Source: Myxococcales bacterium (GTDB taxonomy: Bacteria > Myxococcota_A > Bradymonadia > REDH01). From it: DNA of 64,000 bases. The DNA lies in assembly GCA_020633625.1 (NCBI GenBank), contig JACKDJ010000021.1, positions 20,512 to 84,511 on the forward strand, read 5' to 3'. Each line of letters begins with the position of its first letter. Position 1 is the first letter of the stretch. Below, one piece after another: positions 41,416 to 49,994 of the stretch. The notes below the pieces were generated by a model. The model saw only the letters and a program-made list of their open reading frames with translations. It was not told where the DNA came from and did not search any database. The position numbers were made by a program, and so were the translations under genes.

Positions 41416-42165
41416 ATGCGAATCGCGATCTTCTCCGACGTCCACAGCAACATCGACGCCCTAGAGGTCGTTCTGCGGCGATACGAGGAGCTCGCGATCG
41501 ACAAGTACGTCTGCCTCGGCGACGTCGTCGGCTACGGCGGCGCGCCGCAAGAGTGCTGTGAGCTGGTCCGGAACCTCGTGGAGGTCTGCATCCTCGGCAA
41601 CCACGACGCCGCCGTTTGCGGCCGAATGGACTACGCGTACTACTACGAGGCGGCTCGGAACGCGCTCGACCACCACGCCTCGCTGGTCTCGGCGACGAAC
41701 CTCGAGTGGCTCCGGTCGCTTCCCTACATGGACCGCCGTGAGGGCTGGACCTACAGCCACGGCAGCCCCGTCAACGTCGAGGCGTTCGACTACGTCTTCA
41801 ACTTCCAGCAAGCGACGGCGCTCCTCCTTCACTGGGGAGAGCTACGGCCGGTCACCTTCATCGGCCACTCCCACCTCACGAAGGCGTTCGCGCTGGCCCC
41901 TCCCGGAACGAACGGACCACGGATCGAGGAGGTCTTCGGGCCCCTGATCACGTTTGACCCCGCGCGCCGCTACATCGTCACGGTCGGGTCGGTCGGACAG
42001 CCCCGCGACAACGACGCTCGCGCGTGCTTCACGGTGTTCGACACCGAGGCGATGACGCTCGAATACCACCGCGCCGACTACGACATTTTGAAGGCCGCCC
42101 AGCGCATCTTCGACTGCAAGCGCCTCGTCCCCGACTTCGGCAAGCGGCTCTTTCTCGGGATCTGA
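41416..42165 (+). CDS. Metallophosphoesterase (YfcE/calcineurin-like)
   Basis: 249 aa. Complete metal-binding series: FSDVHSNIDAL (D-x-H), CLGDVVGYG (GD), ILGNHDAAV (GNHD), YSHGSP (H) and FIGHSHL (GH-x-H). Such proteins are soluble phosphodiesterases or phosphatases with two metals. No signal peptide. 107 bases after the SGNH gene; possibly the same transcript. Substrate unknown. Confidence 0.9.
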   Translation: MRIAIFSDVHSNIDALEVVLRRYEELAIDKYVCLGDVVGYGGAPQECCELVRNLVEVCILGNHDAAVCGRMDYAYYYEAARNALDHHASLVSATNLEWLRSLPYMDRREGWTYSHGSPVNVEAFDYVFNFQQATALLLHWGELRPVTFIGHSHLTKAFALAPPGTNGPRIEEVFGPLITFDPARRYIVTVGSVGQPRDNDARACFTVFDTEAMTLEYHRADYDILKAAQRIFDCKRLVPDFGKRLFLGI

Positions 42166-42201
42166 GCGGGGCGACCAGCCTCGCCCAGCCCCGAAGGCCG
42201 G

Positions 42202-44523
42202 CTATCGGGCTCTGCGCCCCCCCTCGATCGCTGCCAGCATCCCCACCGCGGGCACCCCGTGCACACGCACTGGACCCGCGCTGACGCCCTCGACCAGCGC
42301 GACGTCGCCGCGCTCATTCACGGCGAGCGCAACCGCGTGCTCCCAGAACGCGGGGATACGGTCGAGGACCCGTCCTTCGCCGACGTCGACCACGAGCAAC
42401 CCGTCGTCCGTCGCGAGCGCCGTCAGGCCAGACCCCGAGCTGCGCCTCGCGAGCACCACGTCGCCGCCGCCAGGCAGCAGGTGCTCCCACGCGACCCCCG
42501 CCGACGACAGCCCAGAGAACGACCCGGGGGCGGCCACAACAACGGTCCCCCCGTGAAGCCAGCAGCGTGCGCGCTCCCCGTGACCGTCCCAGCGCAGCGG
42601 GTGCGCCCAGGCGGCGCCGCTGATTGCGTCGACGTACTCCACCCGCGCCGCGCGGCCGTCTGCGACGACGACCGCCAGTCCACGAGACCCCCAGCCCAGC
42701 CCACGCAGCTCGGCCGCGTGCGCGCGGCGCGAAACCCACTCGCCACGCTCCAGGTCCAGCACCCCGACGAACGTCGAGTCGCGCAGCGGGTCATCACCGA
42801 GCGCGATGACGCGGTCGCCGAAGACCCGCACCGAGAGCCGCTCATAGGATGCCCGAGCCCTCCAGAGCTCCTGCCCCGTGTGCACGTCGGCCGCCACGAT
42901 CGTCCCGTCCGATCTCGCCGCGACGGCGGCGTCACCTCCCAGCGCCAGACCGGCCGGCCGAATCGCCACGTCGGCGCGCTCCCAGCGCACTGCGCCGTCG
43001 CCGGTCGCGTGAACGCGCAGGTGTCCGCTGTGGTCCGCGAGCGCGACGTGTGCGGCGTCGAGCGCGAGCGCGACCACGGGCGGCCCGTGTCGCTGCGCCC
43101 TCCAGCGCCGCTCGCCGGAAGCCAGGTCGATGAGCGCGACGCCCCCGCGCGGCGTCACGATCGCGGCCCCCACGTCAGGGACGCAGGCGACGCGCGCGTC
43201 GGCCGAGACGCCGATCGACCACACGACCGTCCCGTCTATTGCGTCTACGCGCTCGACTCCTCGTGACGCGGCGAAGATCCACCCGTCGCCGCCAACCGGC
43301 TCGAGCGTGCGCGGCGCCATTCCGGCGCGCTGCAGCGTCCAGGACCACTCGTAGCGCAGCAGCCGGATCGCCGACGCTGCGTAGCCCCTTCCGCTGTGCG
43401 CCACCGGCGCAGCCCCCACTTCGGCGCGTGCCTCCCTCGCTGGGAGAGGGGCCGTCGGCGTCGCACGCGGCCGCAACGCGTCGAGCTGGCCCGCGGCAGC
43501 GCGCAGCTCCGCGAGCAGCTCGTTCGCGGCGAGCGGCGCGGCGAGCCGGACGAGCGCCTCGCACAGCCCGGCGACGTGGTCCGACAGCGCCGCGAACAGC
43601 ACGTCCGCCGTGAGCGGGACCACGAAATCGCCCGGCATGGTCTCGACCTCGAACGCGCTCCCGCGCCGCGTCGTTCGGAGCGTCGAGACCGGCGAGTGAC
43701 CCGCGGGCGGCGAAGCGGCGATGTCGAGCGCCAGGTCGTCCAACGCCTCGCCCTCCCCTCCAGACCACGACGCGACCAGGGCGTCGACCCAGGCCTCGAG
43801 AACGCGGAGCGGACGCCCCGACAGGACCAGCGTTCGCCCGGAGTCATCCGACAGAAACGTCCGGCCGCGGGCGAGCAGGGCGTGGCGATCGAGCCGAAGG
43901 TCTGCCTCGGCGCTCTGAAGACCGACGGACGCTGGGTCGAGCGTCGTCGTGAGCGCGCACGCGTCGACCCGGGTCTCGACCGTGAGCGACGCCACCGCGA
44001 TCGGCGGTGCAGGCTGCGTAGACGTTGGGGCAGACCGAAGCGTCTCTTCCCATGCGCCGAGCTCTCCCGCGAGGTCGACGAGCCCAACATCGCTCGCGCC
44101 CGCTGCCGCCCGCTGCAGAAGGCAGACGATCTCCTCGCGCAGCGCGTGGAGCGGGATAGCGGCGCGGTCGATCGCGACGCACCCGGGAGCGTTCGTCTCG
44201 TAGAGCGAGACCCAGGCGACGCTACCCGCCCTCTCGATCGCCATCTCGAGCGGCGACTCGAGCAGCTCGACCAGCGCGCGCCGACGCCCGGACAGGAGCC
44301 GCGCGGTCGCCGTGGCGAGACCGATCAGGAGGGGAACCACCGGCTCGTCTGGGAGCTCCGCCGTCCGATTGGTGCCATCGACGAGCAGGTCGAAGGGCGC
44401 GCGAAGAACGCGCTCGTCCCACCGCCGCGCGAGGACACGGCGCGCGTCGGAGCGGCCGAGGCGACGGGCGTCCTCGAGCCAGCGTTCGCCGACTACGAAG
44501 CGGATCTGTGGTGTAGCGGTCAG
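42202..44523 (-). CDS. Beta-propeller (PQQ/WD-like repeat) protein with probable CTG start
   Basis: 773 aa if started at CTG 44523. The C-terminal 400 residues are PQQ/WD40-like blades (IDGTVVWSIGVSADARVA, IDLASGERRWRAQRHGP, TGDGAVRWERADV, VHTGQELWRA). The N-terminal half is helical and unrecognised; no signal peptide. The first ordinary start in frame is GTG 44340, but coding continues 61 codons upstream without a stop (IRFVVGERWLED, RWDERVLRAPFDLLVDG). CTG 44523 has GAGG six bases before it. Convergent with the phosphoesterase gene. Role unknown; perhaps a sensory or scaffold protein. Confidence 0.8.
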   Translation of the reverse strand: MTATPQIRFVVGERWLEDARRLGRSDARRVLARRWDERVLRAPFDLLVDGTNRTAELPDEPVVPLLIGLATATARLLSGRRRALVELLESPLEMAIERAGSVAWVSLYETNAPGCVAIDRAAIPLHALREEIVCLLQRAAAGASDVGLVDLAGELGAWEETLRSAPTSTQPAPPIAVASLTVETRVDACALTTTLDPASVGLQSAEADLRLDRHALLARGRTFLSDDSGRTLVLSGRPLRVLEAWVDALVASWSGGEGEALDDLALDIAASPPAGHSPVSTLRTTRRGSAFEVETMPGDFVVPLTADVLFAALSDHVAGLCEALVRLAAPLAANELLAELRAAAGQLDALRPRATPTAPLPAREARAEVGAAPVAHSGRGYAASAIRLLRYEWSWTLQRAGMAPRTLEPVGGDGWIFAASRGVERVDAIDGTVVWSIGVSADARVACVPDVGAAIVTPRGGVALIDLASGERRWRAQRHGPPVVALALDAAHVALADHSGHLRVHATGDGAVRWERADVAIRPAGLALGGDAAVAARSDGTIVAADVHTGQELWRARASYERLSVRVFGDRVIALGDDPLRDSTFVGVLDLERGEWVSRRAHAAELRGLGWGSRGLAVVVADGRAARVEYVDAISGAAWAHPLRWDGHGERARCWLHGGTVVVAAPGSFSGLSSAGVAWEHLLPGGGDVVLARRSSGSGLTALATDDGLLVVDVGEGRVLDRIPAFWEHAVALAVNERGDVALVEGVSAGPVRVHGVPAVGMLAAIEGGRRAR

Positions 44524-44529
44524 CGTGGA

Positions 44530-44533
44530 CCTC
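44530..44533 (-). promoter_or_regulatory. Ribosome binding site supporting a CTG start
   Basis: GAGG on the minus strand, six bases before CTG 44523. It decides the proposed start of the propeller protein. Confidence 0.5.
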
Positions 44534-44599
44534 GGCGGAGACGGCCCCAGGCTATCTCGTCCGGCGCGGCGCGACCAGGGGGCGGGTGCCGCGGATACC

Positions 44600-44628
44600 T
44601 TGTGGCGACCCCGATCCGGTGTTACCTA
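44600..44628 (+). promoter_or_regulatory. Possible promoter of the HARE-HTH/Mrr-like gene
   Basis: TTGTGG (44600-44605), 17-base spacer, TACCTA (44623-44628). Lies about 90 bases before ATG 44720. Moderate match only. Confidence 0.4.
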
Positions 44629-44719
44629 CCCGGCCGGGCGCTCAGTGCGCCGACGATTTCCAGCTTCACCGCGCGCGTAGATGCTCGAGCTCCGCGTGCC
44701 ACAACTCAGCGAGGCGAAC

Positions 44720-46093
44720 ATGACGTTCCTCGAAGCCGCCGTGGAGGTCCTCCGCGAGGCGGGCCGTCCTCTCCACTTCAAGAAGATCGCAGACGCTGCC
44801 CTCAAGCGCGACCTGCTCTCCCACTCCGGTAAGACCCCCGACGACGCGATGCGCGCGCGGCTCGAAGCCGAAGCACGCCGCGGCGGCCCGGGCGTCGTCG
44901 TCGAAGAGGTCCGGCCCGGCATCTTCGGCATCAAGGCCGGCGCTGATCTCGATGACAGCCGGCAGACCATCACCCTGCACGACCCGGCGCTCGACGAGAT
45001 GCCGGAGCCCGAGCCGGTCGTCGCCGAAGAAGCGCTCGCCGCCGACGTCGCCGACTCCGAGCCGGCCCCCGCCCCGCAGGTCGCGAACCCGGCCGGAAAC
45101 GGCGGCGACGAGAGCCGACGGCGGCGCCGCGGCCGACGAGGTGGACGGCGCCGACCAGAGGGAGGCGCGCCGGCGGGCGATGAAGACGCCGACGCCGCCG
45201 AAGGAGACGACGACGGCGACGACGACGGCGACATCGATGCGGCCCCGGCCCCGGCCCCCGCGCCTGCCCCGTCCGAGCGCAACCATCAGCGGCACGTCGA
45301 AGCTCGCGCCGAGCGCCCCGCTCCCGCCGGACCCGCCGTGCGCGACATCGCCGCCGCCGCGGTCGACATCTTTCGCCGCCGCAACGACGGGAGCCCGCTC
45401 TCGGCGTCGCGGGTCGCCGAAGAGCTCGCCCGCGCCGGCGTCGGCGCACTCGGCACCCTCGGCACCTCTGCGCTGCGCGCCACGCTTAGCGAGGCGAACG
45501 CGCGTCGGGCACGTGACGGGCGGCCGCCGGTCTTCGAGGAGACCAAGCCAAACTTCTGGAGCCTCGCCGCGGCGTCCGGCTCGTCGCTCGCGCGGTCGTA
45601 CGCCGCCCTCGACCAGTGGCAGGCACGGCACCGTGCCGCCCTCGTCGACACGCTCGTCGAGCGGCTCACCAGCGCCCCAGAGGCTGCGCTCGGCACCGTC
45701 GTCACGCTCCTGCTCGACCGGACAGGGCACACCGACATCACCGCGCACAGCGGCGCTCAGCTCACCCTCTCCGCCCGCTCGCCGCGCGGCCTGACCACCG
45801 CCACGGTCGCCATCCGCGTCTTCCCGACCGGGCGCGCCGTCTCTGCGGAGTCCGTCGCTGCCTTCCGCGGCAGCCTCCATGCGTTCCAGGCGACCGAGGG
45901 CGTCATCCTCGCCTTCGGCGCCGTTGAAGACAGCGCACAGACCGAGTCCGCCGTCCCGAACCTCGCGCCGATCTCGATTCTCGACGTGCGAGAGGTCGCC
46001 AACCGGCTCATCGGCGCCGGCGTCGGCGTCGCTCGGTTCTCGGTCGATGTGAGCTGCCTCGACGACGCGTTCCTGCGAGACGTGCGCGGGTAG
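44720..46093 (+). CDS. HARE-HTH domain fused to a degenerate Mrr/PD-(D/E)xK-like domain
   Basis: 457 aa from ATG 44720, which has GAGG five bases upstream; the in-frame ATG 44681 has none. HARE-HTH at about 1-75 (MTFLEAAVEVLREAGRPLHF, KIADAALKRDLL, GKTPDDAMRARL, PGIFGI). A long disordered linker follows, with a basic patch (RRRRRGRRGGRRRPEG) and an acidic patch. A second small helical domain lies at about 215-270. The C-terminal Mrr-like fold (about 310-455) has DRTGHTDITAHSG, VAIRVFP and EGVILAFGAVED. The nuclease Lys of the usual IQVKR strand is missing. Probably DNA- or chromatin-binding. Seven bases before lipB. Confidence 0.8.
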   Translation: MTFLEAAVEVLREAGRPLHFKKIADAALKRDLLSHSGKTPDDAMRARLEAEARRGGPGVVVEEVRPGIFGIKAGADLDDSRQTITLHDPALDEMPEPEPVVAEEALAADVADSEPAPAPQVANPAGNGGDESRRRRRGRRGGRRRPEGGAPAGDEDADAAEGDDDGDDDGDIDAAPAPAPAPAPSERNHQRHVEARAERPAPAGPAVRDIAAAAVDIFRRRNDGSPLSASRVAEELARAGVGALGTLGTSALRATLSEANARRARDGRPPVFEETKPNFWSLAAASGSSLARSYAALDQWQARHRAALVDTLVERLTSAPEAALGTVVTLLLDRTGHTDITAHSGAQLTLSARSPRGLTTATVAIRVFPTGRAVSAESVAAFRGSLHAFQATEGVILAFGAVEDSAQTESAVPNLAPISILDVREVANRLIGAGVGVARFSVDVSCLDDAFLRDVRG

Positions 46094-46100
46094 GCGCGGC

Positions 46101-46757
46101 GTGGCCCCCCACGACGGCGACGTCCGCTGGGAGCACCTCGGCCGCGTCGGCTACAGCGCGGCCCTCGATCGTCAGCGAGCCACCTGGGCCGAGGTCGTCG
46201 ACTCCGGCGCCGGGGAGCGGGTCTTTACCCTCGAGCACGACCCGGTCATCACGGTCGGTCGGCGTGGTTCGCTCGACGACCTCAGGGTCACCGCCGAGCA
46301 GCTCGAAGCCGCAGGCGTGGAGCTCGTCGAGACCGACCGTGGCGGCGAGCTCACCTACCATGGCCCCGGCCAGCTCGTGATCTACCCGATCCTCGCCGTC
46401 CAGCGGCGCGCGGTCGGCGCATCGGACCTGGTGCGAGGCCTCGCGCGCGCGATCGCCGACGTGCTCTCGGCGCGCGGCGTCGAGGCCGTGTACGACCCGG
46501 CGCGCCCGGGACTCTGGGTAGGTGGTGCGAAGATCTGCGCGGTCGGCATGCGCATCTCCAAGGGCGTCTCGCTGCACGGCGCGGCCGTGAACGTGTCTAC
46601 CTCGCTCGACGCCTACCGTCTGTTCGTCCCGTGCGGTCTCCCGGAAGCCGGCGCCACCAGCATGCAGGAGCTCGGCGCGCGGGTACCGCCGCTCGAAGTG
46701 CTGGCCGCCGAGGTGGTCGAGCGCTTCTCGGACGTGCTCCGTGTGCGGCTCGCCTGA
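46101..46757 (+). CDS. lipB: Octanoyltransferase LipB
   Basis: 218 aa, GTG start. Transfers octanoyl from acyl carrier protein to lipoyl domains. Motifs: DRGGELTYHGPGQLVIYPI (conserved HGPGQ), VGGAKICAVGMRISKGVSLHG (active Lys) and VPCGLPEAGATSMQEL (catalytic Cys region). No lipA next to it in the window. It follows the HARE-HTH gene by seven bases, so the two probably share a transcript, an unusual pairing. Confidence 0.96.
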   Translation: MAPHDGDVRWEHLGRVGYSAALDRQRATWAEVVDSGAGERVFTLEHDPVITVGRRGSLDDLRVTAEQLEAAGVELVETDRGGELTYHGPGQLVIYPILAVQRRAVGASDLVRGLARAIADVLSARGVEAVYDPARPGLWVGGAKICAVGMRISKGVSLHGAAVNVSTSLDAYRLFVPCGLPEAGATSMQELGARVPPLEVLAAEVVERFSDVLRVRLA

Positions 46758-46764
46758 ACCAGGG

Positions 46765-46792
46765 CGGGCGCGGCGGGTGACTGCCGCGCCCG
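46765..46792. terminator. Bidirectional hairpin between lipB and tmk
   Basis: CGGGCGCGGC (46765-46774) pairs with GCCGCGCCCG (46783-46792), a 10-bp perfect stem with an 8-base loop. It lies between the convergent stops at 46757 and 46800. No T-tract. Confidence 0.6.
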
Positions 46793-46799
46793 GCGTCGC

Positions 46800-47408
46800 C
46801 TAGCCCTGAATCCGGCTCGACAGGTCCGACCAGATCGCGTCGGCGACCTCGGCGACCGGGCGGTCGCCGGCGATGCGAACCACCGGTTCGTCTCGGAGCC
46901 GAAACGCGTCTTCGTATCGAGTCAGCGCCGCCGCGAGAGTGTCTGCGCGCTCGAACAGCTCGGCGGCCCCGCCTCGGGCTGCCATCCGCGTCACGCAGAC
47001 CTCGACCGGCGTGTCGACGAAGTAGACGACGTCAGCGACACGCGCGGATCGGTTGATCTCGGCGACCCAAGCCGGGTCGAGCGATGCCCCTTGGTACGCG
47101 ATCGACGAGTGGACGTAGCGGTCGCACACAACGAACCTACCCGCTCGCAGCGCCGGCTCCACCTCTTCGACGACGTGATCGACGCGATCCGCTGCAAAAA
47201 GCAGCGCGAGCGTCTCGGCCGAGAGCGGCGCTCCAGCCGCGCCGACGAGGCGCCGGCGTAGCGCCTGCCGAATCGCGACGCCGATCGGCCCGTCTGATGG
47301 CTCTCGAGTCGCAAGAGCCGTGTGTCCAGCGGATCGCAGCCGCTGAACGAGCAGACCTAGCTGGGTCGTCGTCCCGGCCCCGTCCAGGCCCTCGAGGACG
47401 ACGAACAC
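46800..47408 (-). CDS. tmk: Thymidylate kinase with atypical P-loop
   Basis: 202 aa, GTG start. Makes dTDP from dTMP. P-loop region VVLEGLDGAGTTTQLGLL; then TREPSDGPIG, LLFAADRVDHV, VVCDRYVHSSIAYQGA (DR-Y motif) and FVDTPVEVCV. The invariant Walker A Lys (GAGKTT) is Thr here. All other family landmarks are intact, and the reading (GGG ACG ACG ACC) is clear. Seven bases after rpsU. Confidence 0.92.
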   Translation of the reverse strand: MFVVLEGLDGAGTTTQLGLLVQRLRSAGHTALATREPSDGPIGVAIRQALRRRLVGAAGAPLSAETLALLFAADRVDHVVEEVEPALRAGRFVVCDRYVHSSIAYQGASLDPAWVAEINRSARVADVVYFVDTPVEVCVTRMAARGGAAELFERADTLAAALTRYEDAFRLRDEPVVRIAGDRPVAEVADAIWSDLSSRIQG

Positions 47409-47415
47409 TCGCGCC

Positions 47416-47652
47416 TCAGTCGACGCGGCGCGCGCGGAGGGCGCGACGACGACGGCGCTCCGCCTCCCGACGCTTCCGCTTGTCCTTGATGCTCGGCTTC
47501 TCGAAGAACCGACGGTTCTTCACCTCCTTCAGGACACCTTCGCGAGCCATCGCGCGCTTCAGGCGGCCCATGGCGCGGTCGACGCTGCCGTCGACCTTGA
47601 CCTCGAGAGGGCCCAGCTCGGGCTCAGGGGCACGTGCAGAGAGGTTCGACAT
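47416..47652 (-). CDS. rpsU: 30S ribosomal protein S21 (bS21)
   Basis: 78 aa from ATG 47652. Core VKVDGSVDRAMGRLKRAM, EGVLKEVKNRRFFEKPS and KRKRREAERRRRR are S21 signatures. About 15 extra residues at the N-terminus (SNLSARAPEPELGP). Probably co-transcribed with tmk from the promoter at 47716-47744. Confidence 0.95.
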   Translation of the reverse strand: MSNLSARAPEPELGPLEVKVDGSVDRAMGRLKRAMAREGVLKEVKNRRFFEKPSIKDKRKRREAERRRRRALRARRVD

Positions 47653-47715
47653 CGATTCCACAGATTGGGTGGCACCGCGACATGGCCGCGGCCGGAACAC
47701 ACGATTGGGGCGGGC

Positions 47716-47744
47716 TCGCTACCACGCGACGACCCACGCGTCAA
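47716..47744 (-). promoter_or_regulatory. Possible promoter of rpsU-tmk
   Basis: On the minus strand TTGACG (47739-47744), 17-base spacer, TAGCGA (47716-47721). Leader of about 60 bases to ATG 47652. Confidence 0.5.
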
Positions 47745-47814
47745 GGAGACACTCACCGCGCACGCTCTCGAGACGCCGCCTCGCCGCCGGCGCCGAACGC
47801 GGCGGGATGCTCGC

Positions 47815-49473
47815 TCAGTGCGGCGCTGAGGGTACTGGCAGCACTACGGCATACGACCCGTCGGCGCCCGTCAGCGCGCGCGTCACCGGCTCGGACGAGC
47901 TACCCGAGGCGTATACAGACACGTGGGCACCGGGGAGCGGCAGATTCGCGGCGTCGAGCACGCGCCCCGACACCACTCCGCCGCGCTCCACCACAACCGC
48001 GACCTCGCCGCCGCCGCGTCCCAATGTCAACTCGCGCCGCGCTCCCACAAGGCCCGACGCCAGCGGCGGAGTCACCTCCACCTCGACGTCGCCCGGAGGC
48101 ATCGACAGCACGAAGCTCCCGTCCCCTGCCGATGTCGCCTCCGCCAAGAAGGCACCGGCAGGGACCGGGTAGGAGTCGAGCGGGAACAGCGCGCTCGCCG
48201 AAGCGATGGCGCGGACCGACGCGCCGGCGACGGGCTCTCCCCCTTCCGCGGTGACGACCCCCGAGAGGAGCTGCCGGCGCTCTACGACGACACGCACCTC
48301 CTGCCCTCCCGAAGCGTCGCCGGCGACCACGATCGGGGTCGGCTGCGAGAACCCGTACGAACCACCGACCCCGGCCGCGAACACTGTCGCGGGACCGGGC
48401 CGCGCCGTCAGCACCACCCCGGTGGTCGCGTCCGCGATCACCCCGCGCGAGACGTAGCGCCCCGACGCGACCCCCGGCCCGCGCGCCAGGCCACTCGTCG
48501 GCGCGATCTCGGTCTCGATCGACACGACCACGTCGCCCACCTCGGCGCCGCCGGCGTCGACGGCGACGACACGCACGGGCACAGGCTCCGCCCAGTCACC
48601 CAGCCGGAGGTCCACCTCGGCGCTGGTGACGTCGGGCTCCAAACTCCACGGCTCGAACCGCGCCGTCGGTGCCGACTCCTCTGACTCCGCCCCGCGAACC
48701 ACGAACTCGAGCGCCGAATCGGTCGGCGGAACGAAGAGCAGGAACTCCCCGCTAGCGTCGGTAGTGTCGACGGTGGACTCCACCGAGCCATCGACCGCGC
48801 GCGCGAACACCCGCGCACCGGCGACGAGCTCCACAGCCTCCGACGTGCGCTCCAGCGCGCCGGTGACAACGACGTACTGCTCCGGGGCAGGAAGCGTGAA
48901 CGACTGGAACTCGCCACCCGCGCCAACAACGACCCCTGTGACACGCGTCGACGTCACGTCGTCGCGGTCGGGGTCTACCGTCACGTCGTACACGCCGGCG
49001 GCGACGTCGACCGCGTAGACGCCGTCGACGTCGGTGTGGGCCGTGACCGTCCCGCCGCTCACCGGTCCGCCGCGGCTCGACGGCGCGTACCGCACTTCGG
49101 CCGACGCAGGCTGACCGCTGGCCCCGCCCACCGCGTTGAACAGCACCACGCCCTGCACGGTCGCAGGCGCGCGGAGCGAGAAGTCGGGCAAGCTCTCTCC
49201 GAGCCGAACGGTCAGAGACGCGACGGTCACTGAGGCGAGATCGGCGCGGGCCGCCGGCGGCTCGAACACCAGCGAGATGGTCGTCGCGGTACCCGCACCC
49301 GCGGCGCAGACGCCGAACTGACAGGTGGCCGGCGCACAGTCCGCGTCGTCGACGCACGCGTCACCGGCGCCCCCCTGCCGGCTCGCGACGTCGCTACACG
49401 ACGTTGGCGCGCACAGCACCGCGGTCGTGACGACGATCTTCAGCCAGGCGACGCGGGACCGCGAGGTCGTCAT
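47815..49473 (-). CDS. Lipoprotein with multiple carboxypeptidase-regulatory-like (Ig/prealbumin) repeats
   Basis: 552 aa; ATG overlaps the upstream stop (ATGA). Signal with lipobox (TTAVLCAPTSC), then a Cys-rich knot (DACVDDADCAPATCQFGVC) common in myxobacterial surface proteins. About five repeated beta domains follow, with the recurring pattern G-x-V-x-DG-x-Y-x-V or TDASGEFLLFVP (TDVDGVYAVDVAAGVYDV, SAGDGSFVLSMPPGDVEV, TGADGSYAVVLP). Likely an extended outer-surface stalk. Last gene of the sigma54-activator operon. Confidence 0.85.
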   Translation of the reverse strand: MTTSRSRVAWLKIVVTTAVLCAPTSCSDVASRQGGAGDACVDDADCAPATCQFGVCAAGAGTATTISLVFEPPAARADLASVTVASLTVRLGESLPDFSLRAPATVQGVVLFNAVGGASGQPASAEVRYAPSSRGGPVSGGTVTAHTDVDGVYAVDVAAGVYDVTVDPDRDDVTSTRVTGVVVGAGGEFQSFTLPAPEQYVVVTGALERTSEAVELVAGARVFARAVDGSVESTVDTTDASGEFLLFVPPTDSALEFVVRGAESEESAPTARFEPWSLEPDVTSAEVDLRLGDWAEPVPVRVVAVDAGGAEVGDVVVSIETEIAPTSGLARGPGVASGRYVSRGVIADATTGVVLTARPGPATVFAAGVGGSYGFSQPTPIVVAGDASGGQEVRVVVERRQLLSGVVTAEGGEPVAGASVRAIASASALFPLDSYPVPAGAFLAEATSAGDGSFVLSMPPGDVEVEVTPPLASGLVGARRELTLGRGGGEVAVVVERGGVVSGRVLDAANLPLPGAHVSVYASGSSSEPVTRALTGADGSYAVVLPVPSAPH

Positions 49474-49994
49474 CGTCCGTCACAGCTCCCGACAAGGCGT
49501 AGCCGCCAAGTCAGAGGGACGACGTACTCGTCGGAATCGCCGAGGTCCTCGCCCGACGTGAACGGGTCGATGAGCTCGATCGACACGGTCACGATGTCGC
49601 CCTCGACACCGTCGAGCGGCGGTCTGCACCTCCGCAGCGTGAGGCTCGGACCATCGTACGCGGTGGCCCCCGTGAACGGCTGCACTGCCGCGGATCGCAG
49701 GCGGCCGGTCACCTGCACCGGACGCTGATCGTCTGGCTGCAGCCGAAACAGGAACCGGTAGTCGATGGTCTCCGGGTCGTTCAGATCGAACACCGAGTCG
49801 AGCGCGACCGTGACCTCGTCCGTGGTCTCGCTCAGGTCGACGACCATGTCCGGGTCGAAGCCGAGCACGAACGGCGGGCTGTCGGCCGACGCCGGCTTCT
49901 CCGAGATCTGCGGCACATAGAAACAGGTCTGACAAGCGGCCGCGGCCAGCACGCCGGCCCACGCGGCCGCAGAGCGAGTCGGTGGGCCGCTCAT
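49470..49994 (-). CDS. Small lipoprotein
   Basis: 174 aa; ATG overlaps the stop of the sigma54 activator (ATGA). Signal with lipobox (GVLAAAAC) and a nearby second Cys (CQTCFYVPQ). The mature part looks all-beta (VTVALDSVFDLND, DIVTVSIELIDPF, VVPLTWRLRLVG) with no known motif. Coupled on both sides, so it is co-produced with the regulator and the large lipoprotein. Confidence 0.8.
   Translation of the reverse strand: MSGPPTRSAAAWAGVLAAAACQTCFYVPQISEKPASADSPPFVLGFDPDMVVDLSETTDEVTVALDSVFDLNDPETIDYRFLFRLQPDDQRPVQVTGRLRSAAVQPFTGATAYDGPSLTLRRCRPPLDGVEGDIVTVSIELIDPFTSGEDLGDSDEYVVPLTWRLRLVGSCDGR

Noticed and set aside
44720..46093. Restriction-modification or defence island
   Set aside because: Only one Mrr-like domain with a changed catalytic strand; no methyltransferase, helicase or mobile genes nearby.
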